Assembly: GCA_029213265.1 (NCBI GenBank)
Contig: JARGNG010000038.1
Location: 1-45,038 of the forward strand
DNA length: 45,038 nt
From: Verrucomicrobiales bacterium
GTDB lineage: Bacteria > Verrucomicrobiota > Verrucomicrobiia > Verrucomicrobiales > DEV007
Direction: 5' to 3'
Shown here: positions 19,478 to 27,757 of the stretch, piece after piece
Position numbering within the stretch: position 1 is the first letter of the stretch
Layout of the letters: the number at the start of each line of letters is the position of its first letter
Program-made: the position numbers and the translations under genes
The notes under the pieces: generated by a model
What the model was told of the DNA's origin: nothing
Databases searched by the model: none
The model's input: the letters and a program-made list of their open reading frames with translations, nothing else

Positions 19478-21019
19478 TCACAACTCCGGCGCCTCCCATT
19501 TCGGAATGCCGCCGGCAGCCTGCTGCTCTTCGAACCAAACGTGAAACGGACGGGTCGGTGACATCGGAGCCTCCTCATTCACCATGAGAGGGCGGGCCTC
19601 TTTCCAGAACGCGTCATAAGCGGCCTTCATCTCTTTCGCGATCTCCGGGTTCTGCTCGATGATATTCGTGGTCTGTCCGGGATCTTTCTCCATGTCATAG
19701 AGCGAGTCCTTGTTCGAAACCGCCTTCTTATTCCGCTTCTCTACGATACTGGTTGGAGTGCCTCCTCCGACCAATCGGTATTTCTGATTCCGCACCGCAT
19801 AGTTCTGCCATTGAAAGTCATTCGGCTCGCTTCCTGTTTTCCAGCGGGCCTTTTGCGTAAAGAAATAGCGATTCTCCCAGGGAGACTCCTCTTGTTCGAT
19901 GAGCGGCAGGAGGCTGCGCCCCTCGACCTGTTCCTCCGGAATTGCCGCTCCCGCCAGGTCAGCCAGGGTTGGCAGGATATCAATGTGAGCCGCAATCGTT
20001 TCGATCTGATGATCCCCGTCGATCTTTCCATCCCACCGGACAAAGAAAGGAACCCGGACGCCCCCTTCATCGGCACTTCCCTTCTGACCTTTCATTCCGG
20101 CGTTGTAGAGAAACATATCAGAACCGTTGTCGTCTTTGCCGAGCGCCTTGCCGACACGACCGGACCCACCACCGGTCATTCCGTTGTCGGACATAAAGAT
20201 GACTACGGTGTCTTTCATCAAGTCCCACTCCTTCAGCTTCTCTAACATCAACCCTACATTCGTGTCGATGTTTTCGATCATGCCGTAAAAGCCAGCCACT
20301 TTTTCTTCGAATCCGAGATCGGTGAAGCGCTTCTCATTTTCCGGCGGAGCGATAAAAGGACCGTGAGGTGCATTCGTTGTGATGTAGGCAAAAAACGGTT
20401 CCTCCTTTTCCTTTACGGATTGGATCCATCCCAGCCCCGCCTCGAAAAACAGATCGGTGCAATACCCTTCGGTCTGCACAAACGATCCATTGTGACGAAT
20501 CACCGGATTGAAATATTTATTCCCCGGCGCGTCCGCACAGGAGCACGCGTAGGCCTGACCGATTCCGCCGGCTCCATGAATGAAAGCCTCATCAAAGCCG
20601 CGCTTGTGCGGTTGATAGGGTTCTTCATCCCCGAGATGCCACTTTCCGAAAATTCCAGTCGTGTAGCCAGCAGTTTTCAGAACCTGCGGCAGAGTCGTCG
20701 ACTCCAGGGCCATGCGCTCCCGCTCCAGAATCGTGTGAGTCACTCCATTCTTCATCGGATGACGACCGGTCATGAGAGCCGCCCGCGTCGGCGAGCAAGT
20801 CGGACTGACGAGGAAGCGATCGAACCGGGTCGAGGTGTCGAAAAGAGTATCGAGATTTGGAGTCTTGATCCAGGGGTGACCATGGCGCCCGACCGGAGCA
20901 TAGCCCTGGTCATCCGTGATGATGAGAATCACATTTGGTTGAGAGCCGCTGAGTTCCCCCGCCCTGGTGAGAAGAGGAAACAGGAGGACAAAAAGAAAAG
21001 GAATCAGGGAAATTCGCAT
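19478..21019 (-). CDS. exported sulfatase (arylsulfatase family, S1)
   Basis: 513 residues from ATG 21019, with a signal peptide ending LLTRAG. The active-site motif is Cys75-S-P-T-R in SPTCSPTRAALMTG, where Cys75 should be converted to formylglycine. Metal ligands appear in ITDDQGY near residue 36 and FMSDNG further on, and GKWHLGD is also typical. The enzyme would remove sulfate esters from a polysaccharide or small sulfated compound in the periplasm or at the surface. No carbohydrate-active enzyme or maturase gene is next to it, so the substrate cannot be inferred from context. It is divergent from the kinase gene across 470 bases. Confidence 0.93.
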   Translation of the reverse strand: MRISLIPFLFVLLFPLLTRAGELSGSQPNVILIITDDQGYAPVGRHGHPWIKTPNLDTLFDTSTRFDRFLVSPTCSPTRAALMTGRHPMKNGVTHTILERERMALESTTLPQVLKTAGYTTGIFGKWHLGDEEPYQPHKRGFDEAFIHGAGGIGQAYACSCADAPGNKYFNPVIRHNGSFVQTEGYCTDLFFEAGLGWIQSVKEKEEPFFAYITTNAPHGPFIAPPENEKRFTDLGFEEKVAGFYGMIENIDTNVGLMLEKLKEWDLMKDTVVIFMSDNGMTGGGSGRVGKALGKDDNGSDMFLYNAGMKGQKGSADEGGVRVPFFVRWDGKIDGDHQIETIAAHIDILPTLADLAGAAIPEEQVEGRSLLPLIEQEESPWENRYFFTQKARWKTGSEPNDFQWQNYAVRNQKYRLVGGGTPTSIVEKRNKKAVSNKDSLYDMEKDPGQTTNIIEQNPEIAKEMKAAYDAFWKEARPLMVNEEAPMSPTRPFHVWFEEQQAAGGIPKWEAPEL

Positions 21020-21489
21020 GGCAATAGATCTAGCGATTTGGACTCCGGATGACAAGCACGCGAAACCGCTGCCCGTTCCGGGGATTCATACGGTTGAATC
21101 GTCAATACAACCCTGTTTCGTTTTCCAGCTCGCTTTTTTGAATGCGCGAAAGGCGCATGCAGCTTTTTCCCTTGATCGCCACGCCCAGGGCAAAGAGTAA
21201 CATGCGGTACGGCTTCGCTACCTCCCGCACAACCAGTTCCCGAAAGGCCCCAGCGGCCCCGACAGCTCGCAACCCAGCCTCATCATGAATCCCAATCTTC
21301 GCAGCGGGGGCCCAGATTCGGAAGATCCCGGATCCTACGATTCTTCGACATAGTTCACAAAGCCCGGGAAAACTTCGTTCTTTTTTCCAGACAAAACCGG
21401 ACTGTCGCCTGATTTCATTCAACCGGTTAGTTAAGTTTTCTTAACAATAAATTGCGTTTGCAACCATTCCGACTTATAAGGCAATCCCA
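21020..21489. other. 470-base intergenic region between divergent sulfatase and kinase genes
   Basis: No convincing gene is present; an open frame of about 106 codons on the minus strand (21102-21422) has no recognisable motif. There is a hairpin ATGCGC-GAAAG-GCGCAT at 21142-21158 with a T-run nearby on both sides. A perfect inverted repeat GTTAAG-TTTT-CTTAAC lies at 21430-21445, just upstream of the kinase promoter. It could hold a small RNA or an old gene remnant. Confidence 0.4.
21452..21480 (+). promoter_or_regulatory. promoter for the Ser/Thr kinase gene
   Basis: TTGCGT (21452-21457), 17-base spacer, TATAAG (21475-21480). It ends only nine bases before the ATG at 21490, so the transcript would have almost no leader. 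An inverted repeat lies seven bases upstream of the -35 box. Confidence 0.55.
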
Positions 21490-22479
21490 ATGGGGAGCCG
21501 CTACCAGATCATTGAGTCCATCGGAAAGGGCGGGGTCAGCGAAATCTACCGCGCCTACGACAACGAGTTGGATCGCGAAGTAGCAATCAAGAGGCTTCTA
21601 CCGCTGGAGCGCTCCCGCCTCAACGAACCCCAGGCTTATGGCCTCGATCGCGAGGTCCAGGCCCTGACTCGCCTGCGACATCCCAATGTCGTCTCGCTCT
21701 TTGAATTTGGGCAAGACCGAGAAGGGCCTTTTGTTGTGCTCGAATTGATCGAGGGAACGACCTTGCAGGAAGTGATCCTCGAAGGGGCGCTCAGTTATCC
21801 CGACTTTCTTGATGTGGCCCGGCAAGTTCTCGAGGCCATGATCGCCGCACACGACATGGATCTTCTCCATCGGGACCTCAAACCGGGAAACATCATGTTG
21901 GCCCAGTCACCGGAGGGTGATCTTCAGGTGAAAATTCTCGATTTCGGCGTGTCCAAATTTCAGAAGCAACCATCCACCCAAACGGTCGATATCAGCGGGG
22001 CGGTAATCGGGTCCGCGGACTACATTGCTCCGGAACAGGTGGAGCAAAAACCCATCGATCACCGGGCCGATCTCTACTCAATCGGATGCGTCCTCTACTA
22101 TTCCCTTGCTCAGAAACGACCCTTTCGGGGAGGCAATGTAAGCCAGACGGTTTTGAACCACGTCTCCAACAATGTCGTTCCCATCCGCAGCTTCCGTCCC
22201 GACATTCCGGGAATCATCGGGGCGTGGTTGATGAAGATGCTGGAGCGAACTCCTGACAAACGTCCCGGGAACGCCCGCGTTGCTCTGGCCATGCTCGAGA
22301 AGGCTCGCCGCCTTGCCAGCGTTCCGGACGCCGAATTTTCCGGATGGAGCGAGCTGGATTCTGACTCCGCCGCCGTCGAACGGGGGGGCCACCACGCTCC
22401 CCCGCATATAGCGGAGCCGGAGGGAAAAGGTCACACTGCCCCGCAAGAGGTGCCCGATCACTTTACCCGCGCGGTATAA
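21490..22479 (+). CDS. soluble Hanks-type serine/threonine protein kinase
   Basis: 329 residues with a kinase domain from about 5 to 275. Visible elements are the glycine loop GKGGVSEIY (12-20), Lys34 in VAIK, the catalytic loop HRDLKPGN (127-134, Asp129), DFG at 151-153 and the APE-like APEQ at 180-183. All catalytic residues are present, so it should be active. The C-terminal 50 residues are low-complexity and histidine/proline rich. There is no transmembrane segment and no PASTA or other sensor domain, unlike most bacterial kinases of this class. The gene overlaps the convergent cyclase gene by 22 bases at the 3' ends. Its targets are unknown. Confidence 0.9.
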   Translation: MGSRYQIIESIGKGGVSEIYRAYDNELDREVAIKRLLPLERSRLNEPQAYGLDREVQALTRLRHPNVVSLFEFGQDREGPFVVLELIEGTTLQEVILEGALSYPDFLDVARQVLEAMIAAHDMDLLHRDLKPGNIMLAQSPEGDLQVKILDFGVSKFQKQPSTQTVDISGAVIGSADYIAPEQVEQKPIDHRADLYSIGCVLYYSLAQKRPFRGGNVSQTVLNHVSNNVVPIRSFRPDIPGIIGAWLMKMLERTPDKRPGNARVALAMLEKARRLASVPDAEFSGWSELDSDSAAVERGGHHAPPHIAEPEGKGHTAPQEVPDHFTRAV

Positions 22480-24524
22480 GTGCCGTTCCAGTTTTCGGGA
22501 AGACCGACCTTGAGATAGTGCTCGCACCGGGTCCGGAGAACCTTCGTCGCTCCATCTTCGGGCCAGGTCGCCATGGCCTTATCGAACCCGGAAGAAGCCT
22601 CCTCCAATCGACCTTCGAAGTAGAGGAAGAGAGCGGCTTCGTAGGAATCCCGTGCCTCAAGAATTTCTTTTCCCACTTCCCCGGCAAGCCCCAGTGGCTC
22701 GAAGATCTCGGTCGATTGCTTCCGACCCACCACGGCAATGCGATCGACAAGCCGCCACTCCAATTGCTCTCCGACGGCTTCGCGGCAGTCGATCCCCACA
22801 AGAATCTCCGTGCCATAGAGTTTACTCAATCCCTCGAGACGGCTCGCCAGATTCACACCATCACCGATTGCGGTGTAGGCGAAACGCTCCCGAGTTCCCA
22901 AATTTCCTAACAAAACATCTGCCGTATTGATCCCGATTCGGGCCTGAAACTCGAAGAGCCCCATTTCGCGACGCTTGCGATTCAACTCGTGTAGCTCACG
23001 CAAAATCTCCATTGCAGAAAGGCAGGCGTTGGCCTCGTGTCCTTTCTCCTCCTCCGGAGCGTTGAACAAAGCGAGGGTACCATCCCCGGTAAAGCTGCTC
23101 GTAATCCCCCCCCGGTTCTCCTGACATTGTGCCACGATTTCCAGAAACTCGCTCAATTCAGAAAACGCGTCATCGGGAGTGAGGGATTCACTGAAAGCTG
23201 TAAATCCGGCGAGATCCGTAAAGACCACGGTTACCTTTCTCAAAACCCCGCCGAGATTTGCTTCATCCCCGCGTGACAAAAGCAGGCGAACGAGGTCCCG
23301 GGGGACATAGCGTGAGAAAGCGCGCAGACTGACTTTCATCTTTCCAACAGAGTCATTGAACGACGCCACTTCGCGGATATTCGAAGAAACAGCGAACTCG
23401 GAATCCCGGAACTGTAAATTTCCGAGGCTGTCAAGCTCCTCGCTGATTCTCGCCAGCGGCTTGGTAACCTTCCGGGCCTGACCCACCCCCAAGGTGATCG
23501 CAATCGCGAGAATCACGATTCCCAACGCGATCGTCACGTAAAGATTCCGGTATACCAGATCGAGATACTCCGTTCTCGGGACAACCACGGCCGCATAGTA
23601 ACGGGTCGGCCCGGGAATATCGATCGGCTGAACCAGCGACAGATAGTCTACTCCGCGATGACTGAACTGCTCCTCGAGCGTCTCTTCGATTTCCAGTTCC
23701 GAGAAATCCCACACGTGGCTTTCGATAGCCTCCTGCAGGGGCGCGGCATGGATGTGCTTTCTCACCGAAACGGGAACGACCGAAGCCCCGCCGTCGAGGA
23801 GGAGAAAGGCAGATCCGTTTTCCCCGATTTCAAATTCATCGAGGAAAGCACCGAGACGTCCCAGCTCGAGATCTGCTCCGAAAACTCCTAACACATTTCC
23901 GTCAGGACCCCGTCTGGCACGGGCGGCCGTGATTCCGACGACACGAGTACTGAGAAACCCATAGGGCGGCGTCCAGATGATCCCCTCGTTTTCAGCCGCC
24001 TGCTGATACCAGGGCCGCTCACGTGGATCATAGGGATTCGGGTTTTTGGGAGTCAACTCTGCCGACACCACAGCACCGTCCTTTTCGACGACGTAACCCT
24101 GCGCGATTCGACCATTGTCAGAATGAATCCGACTGACTGTGAAGCGACCGTTTTGATCAATATTGCATCCTAACATGTAGCCGGTGGACTCTTCAGCATA
24201 GTAGATCCAGACAATGTCAGGTTCCGTCTTGAGATAGGCGCTGAGCAGGCGGGCCTCTTCCTTCCAGTGAGCCGCGCTCGCTTCTTCGATATCCGGATCG
24301 GGGAAAACCGCCGTTTCGAGAAATTCAATGACCGGTTCGGTCCGGTCAAAGTAGGCCTGCACTTGCTGCTGAACCCGCTCATCGACCTGCTTGAAAAGAT
24401 CCCGTCGCAAACTCACGACTGAGTTGCGGGTGGTGATGTAGGCCACCCCGCCGAGAAGCAGGGCGGTACCCAGGAGAAGGCTGACGAGCAGCAGAACAAT
24501 TGATTTTCCGAGGGTGAGCTTCAT
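22458..24524 (-). CDS. membrane class III nucleotide cyclase with extracytoplasmic sensor
   Basis: 688 residues. Order: TM1 (8-30), an extracytoplasmic double-Cache-like sensor (35-320, with RERPWYQQA typical of dCache), TM2 (328-348), HAMP-like linker (350-405), and a class III cyclase domain (about 428-600). The tail of about 85 residues is TPR-like. Metal aspartates are Asp437 (VVFTDLAGF) and Asp481 (FTGDGTLALF). The transition-state pair Asn558 and Arg562 (VNLASR) is present. The base-specifying Lys found in adenylate cyclases four residues before the second Asp is Ser477 here, and the partner position is Thr551. The protein should respond to a periplasmic ligand by making a cyclic nucleotide, but which one is open. 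Confidence 0.88.
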   Translation of the reverse strand: MKLTLGKSIVLLLVSLLLGTALLLGGVAYITTRNSVVSLRRDLFKQVDERVQQQVQAYFDRTEPVIEFLETAVFPDPDIEEASAAHWKEEARLLSAYLKTEPDIVWIYYAEESTGYMLGCNIDQNGRFTVSRIHSDNGRIAQGYVVEKDGAVVSAELTPKNPNPYDPRERPWYQQAAENEGIIWTPPYGFLSTRVVGITAARARRGPDGNVLGVFGADLELGRLGAFLDEFEIGENGSAFLLLDGGASVVPVSVRKHIHAAPLQEAIESHVWDFSELEIEETLEEQFSHRGVDYLSLVQPIDIPGPTRYYAAVVVPRTEYLDLVYRNLYVTIALGIVILAIAITLGVGQARKVTKPLARISEELDSLGNLQFRDSEFAVSSNIREVASFNDSVGKMKVSLRAFSRYVPRDLVRLLLSRGDEANLGGVLRKVTVVFTDLAGFTAFSESLTPDDAFSELSEFLEIVAQCQENRGGITSSFTGDGTLALFNAPEEEKGHEANACLSAMEILRELHELNRKRREMGLFEFQARIGINTADVLLGNLGTRERFAYTAIGDGVNLASRLEGLSKLYGTEILVGIDCREAVGEQLEWRLVDRIAVVGRKQSTEIFEPLGLAGEVGKEILEARDSYEAALFLYFEGRLEEASSGFDKAMATWPEDGATKVLRTRCEHYLKVGLPENWNGTYTARVK

Positions 24525-24575
24525 TTCTATTGACCCTCCCGCCGGAGATCAGGGTAAGTTTTTGCGAAGTAGGGA

Positions 24576-24605
24576 TTGCCCGTCAATCTCAATCTCTGAT
24601 AGCAT
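24576..24605 (+). promoter_or_regulatory. possible promoter for the CDGSH gene
   Basis: TTGCCC (24576-24581), 18-base spacer, TAGCAT (24600-24605), ending nine bases before the ATG at 24615. No Shine-Dalgarno sequence is visible in the remaining leader. Confidence 0.35.
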
Positions 24606-24614
24606 ACTCCTACC

Positions 24615-24854
24615 ATGTCCGAACCCGATATCGCTGCCAAAGAACCCGTCAAAGTCACCCTCGAATCGGGAAAGGCCTACTTTTTCTGCACCTGCGGGAA
24701 ATCCGCCAACCAACCTTTCTGCGACGGATCCCACAAGGGAACGGACTTTTCTCCGCAGAAATTCGAGGCAGAAAAAGACGGCAATGCTTTTCTCTGTCAG
24801 TGCAAACGAACCGCGAATGCCCCTTTCTGCGACGGTTCGCACTCCAAATTGTAG
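24615..24854 (+). CDS. double CDGSH iron-sulfur protein
   Basis: 79 residues with two complete CDGSH motifs, each CxCx2(S/T)x3PxCDGSH. The first has ligands Cys25, Cys27, Cys36 and His40. The second has Cys61, Cys63, Cys72 and His76. Each should hold a redox-active, labile 2Fe-2S cluster with 3Cys-1His ligation, as in mitoNEET; tandem-motif proteins correspond to the Miner2-like class. No membrane anchor or targeting signal is present, so it is cytosolic. Roles proposed for the family are electron transfer and cluster donation. It lies alone between the divergent cyclase and the convergent sigma-54 activator, 17 bases from the latter's stop. Confidence 0.93.
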   Translation: MSEPDIAAKEPVKVTLESGKAYFFCTCGKSANQPFCDGSHKGTDFSPQKFEAEKDGNAFLCQCKRTANAPFCDGSHSKL

Positions 24855-24871
24855 TTGGCAATCCACCGAAA

Positions 24872-26305
24872 TCACTTCGCCGCTTTCTCTTTTGCCGGCG
24901 CCTCAGATCCGCTTCGCTTCCTGAATTCCGTCAGCGAAAGACCGATCGATTCCGCAGCAGTGGCTTCGTCGCCATCCACTTCCGCGAGAGCCACCCGAAT
25001 CAGTGCCTCGATCGCAAGCTCGACCGCTGACTTGTCGTCATTCTCCTCCGCCGCCATCAGGAAGCGGCGTGCCGCACTGTTGAGTTTGGCTTCCACTTTC
25101 TTTCCGTTCGACGTCTGCTGATCAAAAGGCAGATCGCCTGGCAGAAGAACATTCCCCGAAGCGAGGACACAGGCCCGCTCCACGAGATTCTCCAACTCCC
25201 GCACGTTACCGGGCCAGTGGTAGTCTTCGAGCGCCTCGATGGCCTCTTTCGAAAACTGCATCGAGCGGTGCTTCCCTTTTTCGCTCTGATTTTGAAGGAA
25301 AAATTCAGCAAGCAGGCGGACATCCTCAATCCGGCGACGCAGGGGCGGGATGTGAATGCGGACCACGTTCAGGCGATAGAACAAGTCTTCGCGAAACTTT
25401 CCGTTCTCCACTTCCTCCTCCAGCCGCTTGTTGGTTGCGGCGAGAATTCTCACTTCGCTGTGCAAATTCTGATTTCCGCCGACCCGGGAAAATTCCCCAC
25501 TCTGGAGAACCCGTAGCAGCTTGCTCTGCACTTCCAGGGGCATGTCGCCAATTTCGTCGAGAAAAAGCGTTCCTCCATCGCATTGTTCGAACCGGCCGAC
25601 ACGCTGACTGACGGCTCCGGTGAAAGCACCTTTTTCGTGACCGAACAGTTCGCTCTCCAACAGGTTGCTGGGAATCGCAGCGCAGTTGATGGCCACGTAC
25701 TCCGACTTGGCGCGCCGGGAGAATTTGTGGATCGCGTTGGACACCACTTCTTTGCCAACCCCGCTCTCGCCTGTGATCAAAACAGGAGCATCGGCACGAG
25801 CCACCCGACCGATCAGTTTATAGACATCCTGCATCGCCGCAGAACGCCCGATGATGAGATCTTCCGGTGCCTGGGGAATCGCGATCGCGCCCGAATCGCC
25901 GGAACCTTCCTCGGCCATCCGCATCTGCTCGGCGGACTGAAGGGCGCGCTCGGCAACCTGGCGAAGCTCAAAGTGGATCGACTCGCGGGGCAATACGTCA
26001 AAGGCCCCGATGCGCATCGCTTCAATCACGGAGTTCGTGCTGTTGACGAGGCCGTTCAGAATGACCATGGCATTCGGCTTGGAAAGACGAACTTTCTTCA
26101 GCAGGTCCACTCCACTGACCGGCTGGAGATGAAACTCCGCAACGAGCAAGTCCGCATCGTGTTTCGTAAATAACTTCAGGGCCTCCTCGGAAGAGGAGGT
26201 CGTGTAGATTTCCACGGACTCTGCGTTCAAATATTTTACCGCCCACGCGAGAAAGTCAGGATCGTTGTCAGCGACAACGACCGATTGGTTCTGGATATCT
26301 GCCAT
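24872..26305 (-). CDS. sigma-54-dependent activator with degenerate receiver domain
   Basis: 477 residues in three parts. Residues 5-125 have the receiver fold, but the phosphoacceptor Asp is Glu57 (LLVAEFHL), the second acid of the pocket is Asn14 (VADNDP), and the conserved Lys is Arg (VLPRES). Residues about 150-385 form an AAA+ domain with GESGVGKE, the sigma-54 contact loop GAFTGA, and [12 protein letters not shown]. The last 90 residues hold a Fis-like helix-turn-helix ([15 protein letters not shown]). It should remodel RpoN promoter complexes, but control by phosphorylation looks unlikely; Glu57 may mimic the phosphorylated state. No histidine kinase is nearby. No matching -24/-12 promoter was found upstream of a gene in the window. 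Confidence 0.9.
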   Translation of the reverse strand: MADIQNQSVVVADNDPDFLAWAVKYLNAESVEIYTTSSSEEALKLFTKHDADLLVAEFHLQPVSGVDLLKKVRLSKPNAMVILNGLVNSTNSVIEAMRIGAFDVLPRESIHFELRQVAERALQSAEQMRMAEEGSGDSGAIAIPQAPEDLIIGRSAAMQDVYKLIGRVARADAPVLITGESGVGKEVVSNAIHKFSRRAKSEYVAINCAAIPSNLLESELFGHEKGAFTGAVSQRVGRFEQCDGGTLFLDEIGDMPLEVQSKLLRVLQSGEFSRVGGNQNLHSEVRILAATNKRLEEEVENGKFREDLFYRLNVVRIHIPPLRRRIEDVRLLAEFFLQNQSEKGKHRSMQFSKEAIEALEDYHWPGNVRELENLVERACVLASGNVLLPGDLPFDQQTSNGKKVEAKLNSAARRFLMAAEENDDKSAVELAIEALIRVALAEVDGDEATAAESIGLSLTEFRKRSGSEAPAKEKAAK

Positions 26306-26408
26306 AAAGGGTTGAAACTCAGAGCGATTAAAAAGGTTCCTGCACCCACGTTACGACTCCGAGAATCGGACTATACCACAAACGATCTTTTTCACTGATT
26401 TTTTGCCC

Positions 26409-27728
26409 ATGAAATACCGCAAAATTCCTTCGGAATTGTTTACTTCCAACCGGAAAAATCTGGTCAAAAAGCTACCACCCGCGAGTATTACGATCTTTCA
26501 CTCCGCCGAAATCCCGTGGCGCTGTGCGGATGGTTCGATGCATTTCATTCAAAACTCCGATCTGTTTTATCTCACCGGGGTGGATCAGGAGGAATCCATT
26601 CTACTTCTCTGTCCGGAGCATTCCGATCCCGAAATGAGAGAGATTCTTTTCGTCCGCGAAACTTCCGATCTCATTACGATTTGGGAAGGTCACAAGCTCT
26701 CCAAAGAGCAGGCCACCGCCGTTTCCGGAGTCACGAAGGTGCTCTGGACGACCGAATTCGAACCGACGCTGCGACGCCTAGCACGAGAGTTCGACCGCAT
26801 TGCCCTGAACTACAACGAACACACCCGAACCGGGGCGCCCATCTTCTACTCCCGGGACGATGCCTTTCGGAAGTGGTGCCAGGACCTCTATCCCGATCAC
26901 CGGTATGAGCGCATTGCCCCGACGATGCACGAACTCCGGGCGCAGAAGTCCCAACCGGAAATTGATCTGCTCCAGACTGCCTGTGATATCACGGCAAAAG
27001 GCTTCAACCGGGTCCTGAAGTTCGTGGAACCCGGGAAAATGGAATACGAGGTGGAGGCCGAATTTCTCCACGAGTTCGTTCGCCATGGGTCGCGGGGGTT
27101 TGCCTACGAGCCCATCATTGCCTCCGGCAAAAATGCATGCATTCTTCATTACCTGAGCAACGATCAACCCTGCAAGGACGGGGATCTTTTGCTCATGGAC
27201 GTCGCTGCGGAATACGCGAACTACAACGCAGACCTCACCCGCACCATTCCGGTGAATGGAAAATTTACGCCCCGCCAACGCGACGTCTACAATGCCGTTC
27301 TCCGGATTTTCCGACTCTGTATCGACGAATTGATCGTCCCCGGGAAGCACATGCGCGAAGAGTACCACAAAGAGGTTGCACGGGCGATGGAGGAAGAATT
27401 GATCGGACTTGGTTTGCTGGATGCGTCCGAAGTGGCGAAGGAACGTGAACAGGAAGATCTCCCGGAGGAAGGGCGCGCCTACCGGAAATATTTCATGCAT
27501 GGCGTTTCCCACAGCCTCGGGATCGACGTACACGATGTCACCCCAACCGCCACCGAGTTTGTCGAAAACATGTGTGTCACCGTTGAGCCGGGAATTTACC
27601 TGCCGGACGAAGGTTTCGGCGTCCGCCTCGAAAATGACATCATCGTTCGAACAGGTGGGAACCTCGATCTCATGGCCGACATCCCGATCGAAGCGGATGA
27701 AATCGAAGCTCTCATGGCTAACCGGTAA
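26409..27728 (+). CDS. pepP: Xaa-Pro aminopeptidase (M24 family)
   Basis: 439 residues from ATG 26409. The N-terminal domain (1-170) is the creatinase-like fold, and the C-terminal pita-bread domain carries the di-metal site: two aspartates in LLMDVAAEYANYNADLTRT, His in MHGVSHSLGIDVHD, Glu in VEPGIY and Glu in RLENDI. The enzyme removes an N-terminal residue next to proline and is cytosolic. It heads a collinear run with an enolase-superfamily gene 29 bases later. The region before the start holds TATACC (26372-26377) and a perfect dyad TCCGA-GAA-TCGGA (26358-26370) just upstream, which may be a binding site. Confidence 0.93.
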   Translation: MKYRKIPSELFTSNRKNLVKKLPPASITIFHSAEIPWRCADGSMHFIQNSDLFYLTGVDQEESILLLCPEHSDPEMREILFVRETSDLITIWEGHKLSKEQATAVSGVTKVLWTTEFEPTLRRLAREFDRIALNYNEHTRTGAPIFYSRDDAFRKWCQDLYPDHRYERIAPTMHELRAQKSQPEIDLLQTACDITAKGFNRVLKFVEPGKMEYEVEAEFLHEFVRHGSRGFAYEPIIASGKNACILHYLSNDQPCKDGDLLLMDVAAEYANYNADLTRTIPVNGKFTPRQRDVYNAVLRIFRLCIDELIVPGKHMREEYHKEVARAMEEELIGLGLLDASEVAKEREQEDLPEEGRAYRKYFMHGVSHSLGIDVHDVTPTATEFVENMCVTVEPGIYLPDEGFGVRLENDIIVRTGGNLDLMADIPIEADEIEALMANR

Positions 27729-27757
27729 CTAGCAATTTCTCACAAAACCAAATCCAT

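Noticed and set aside
21102..21422. An open frame of 106 codons on the minus strand in the sulfatase-kinase gap.
   Set aside because: No recognised motif, no clear ribosome binding site, and its composition looks like chance in GC-rich DNA. A remnant cannot be excluded.
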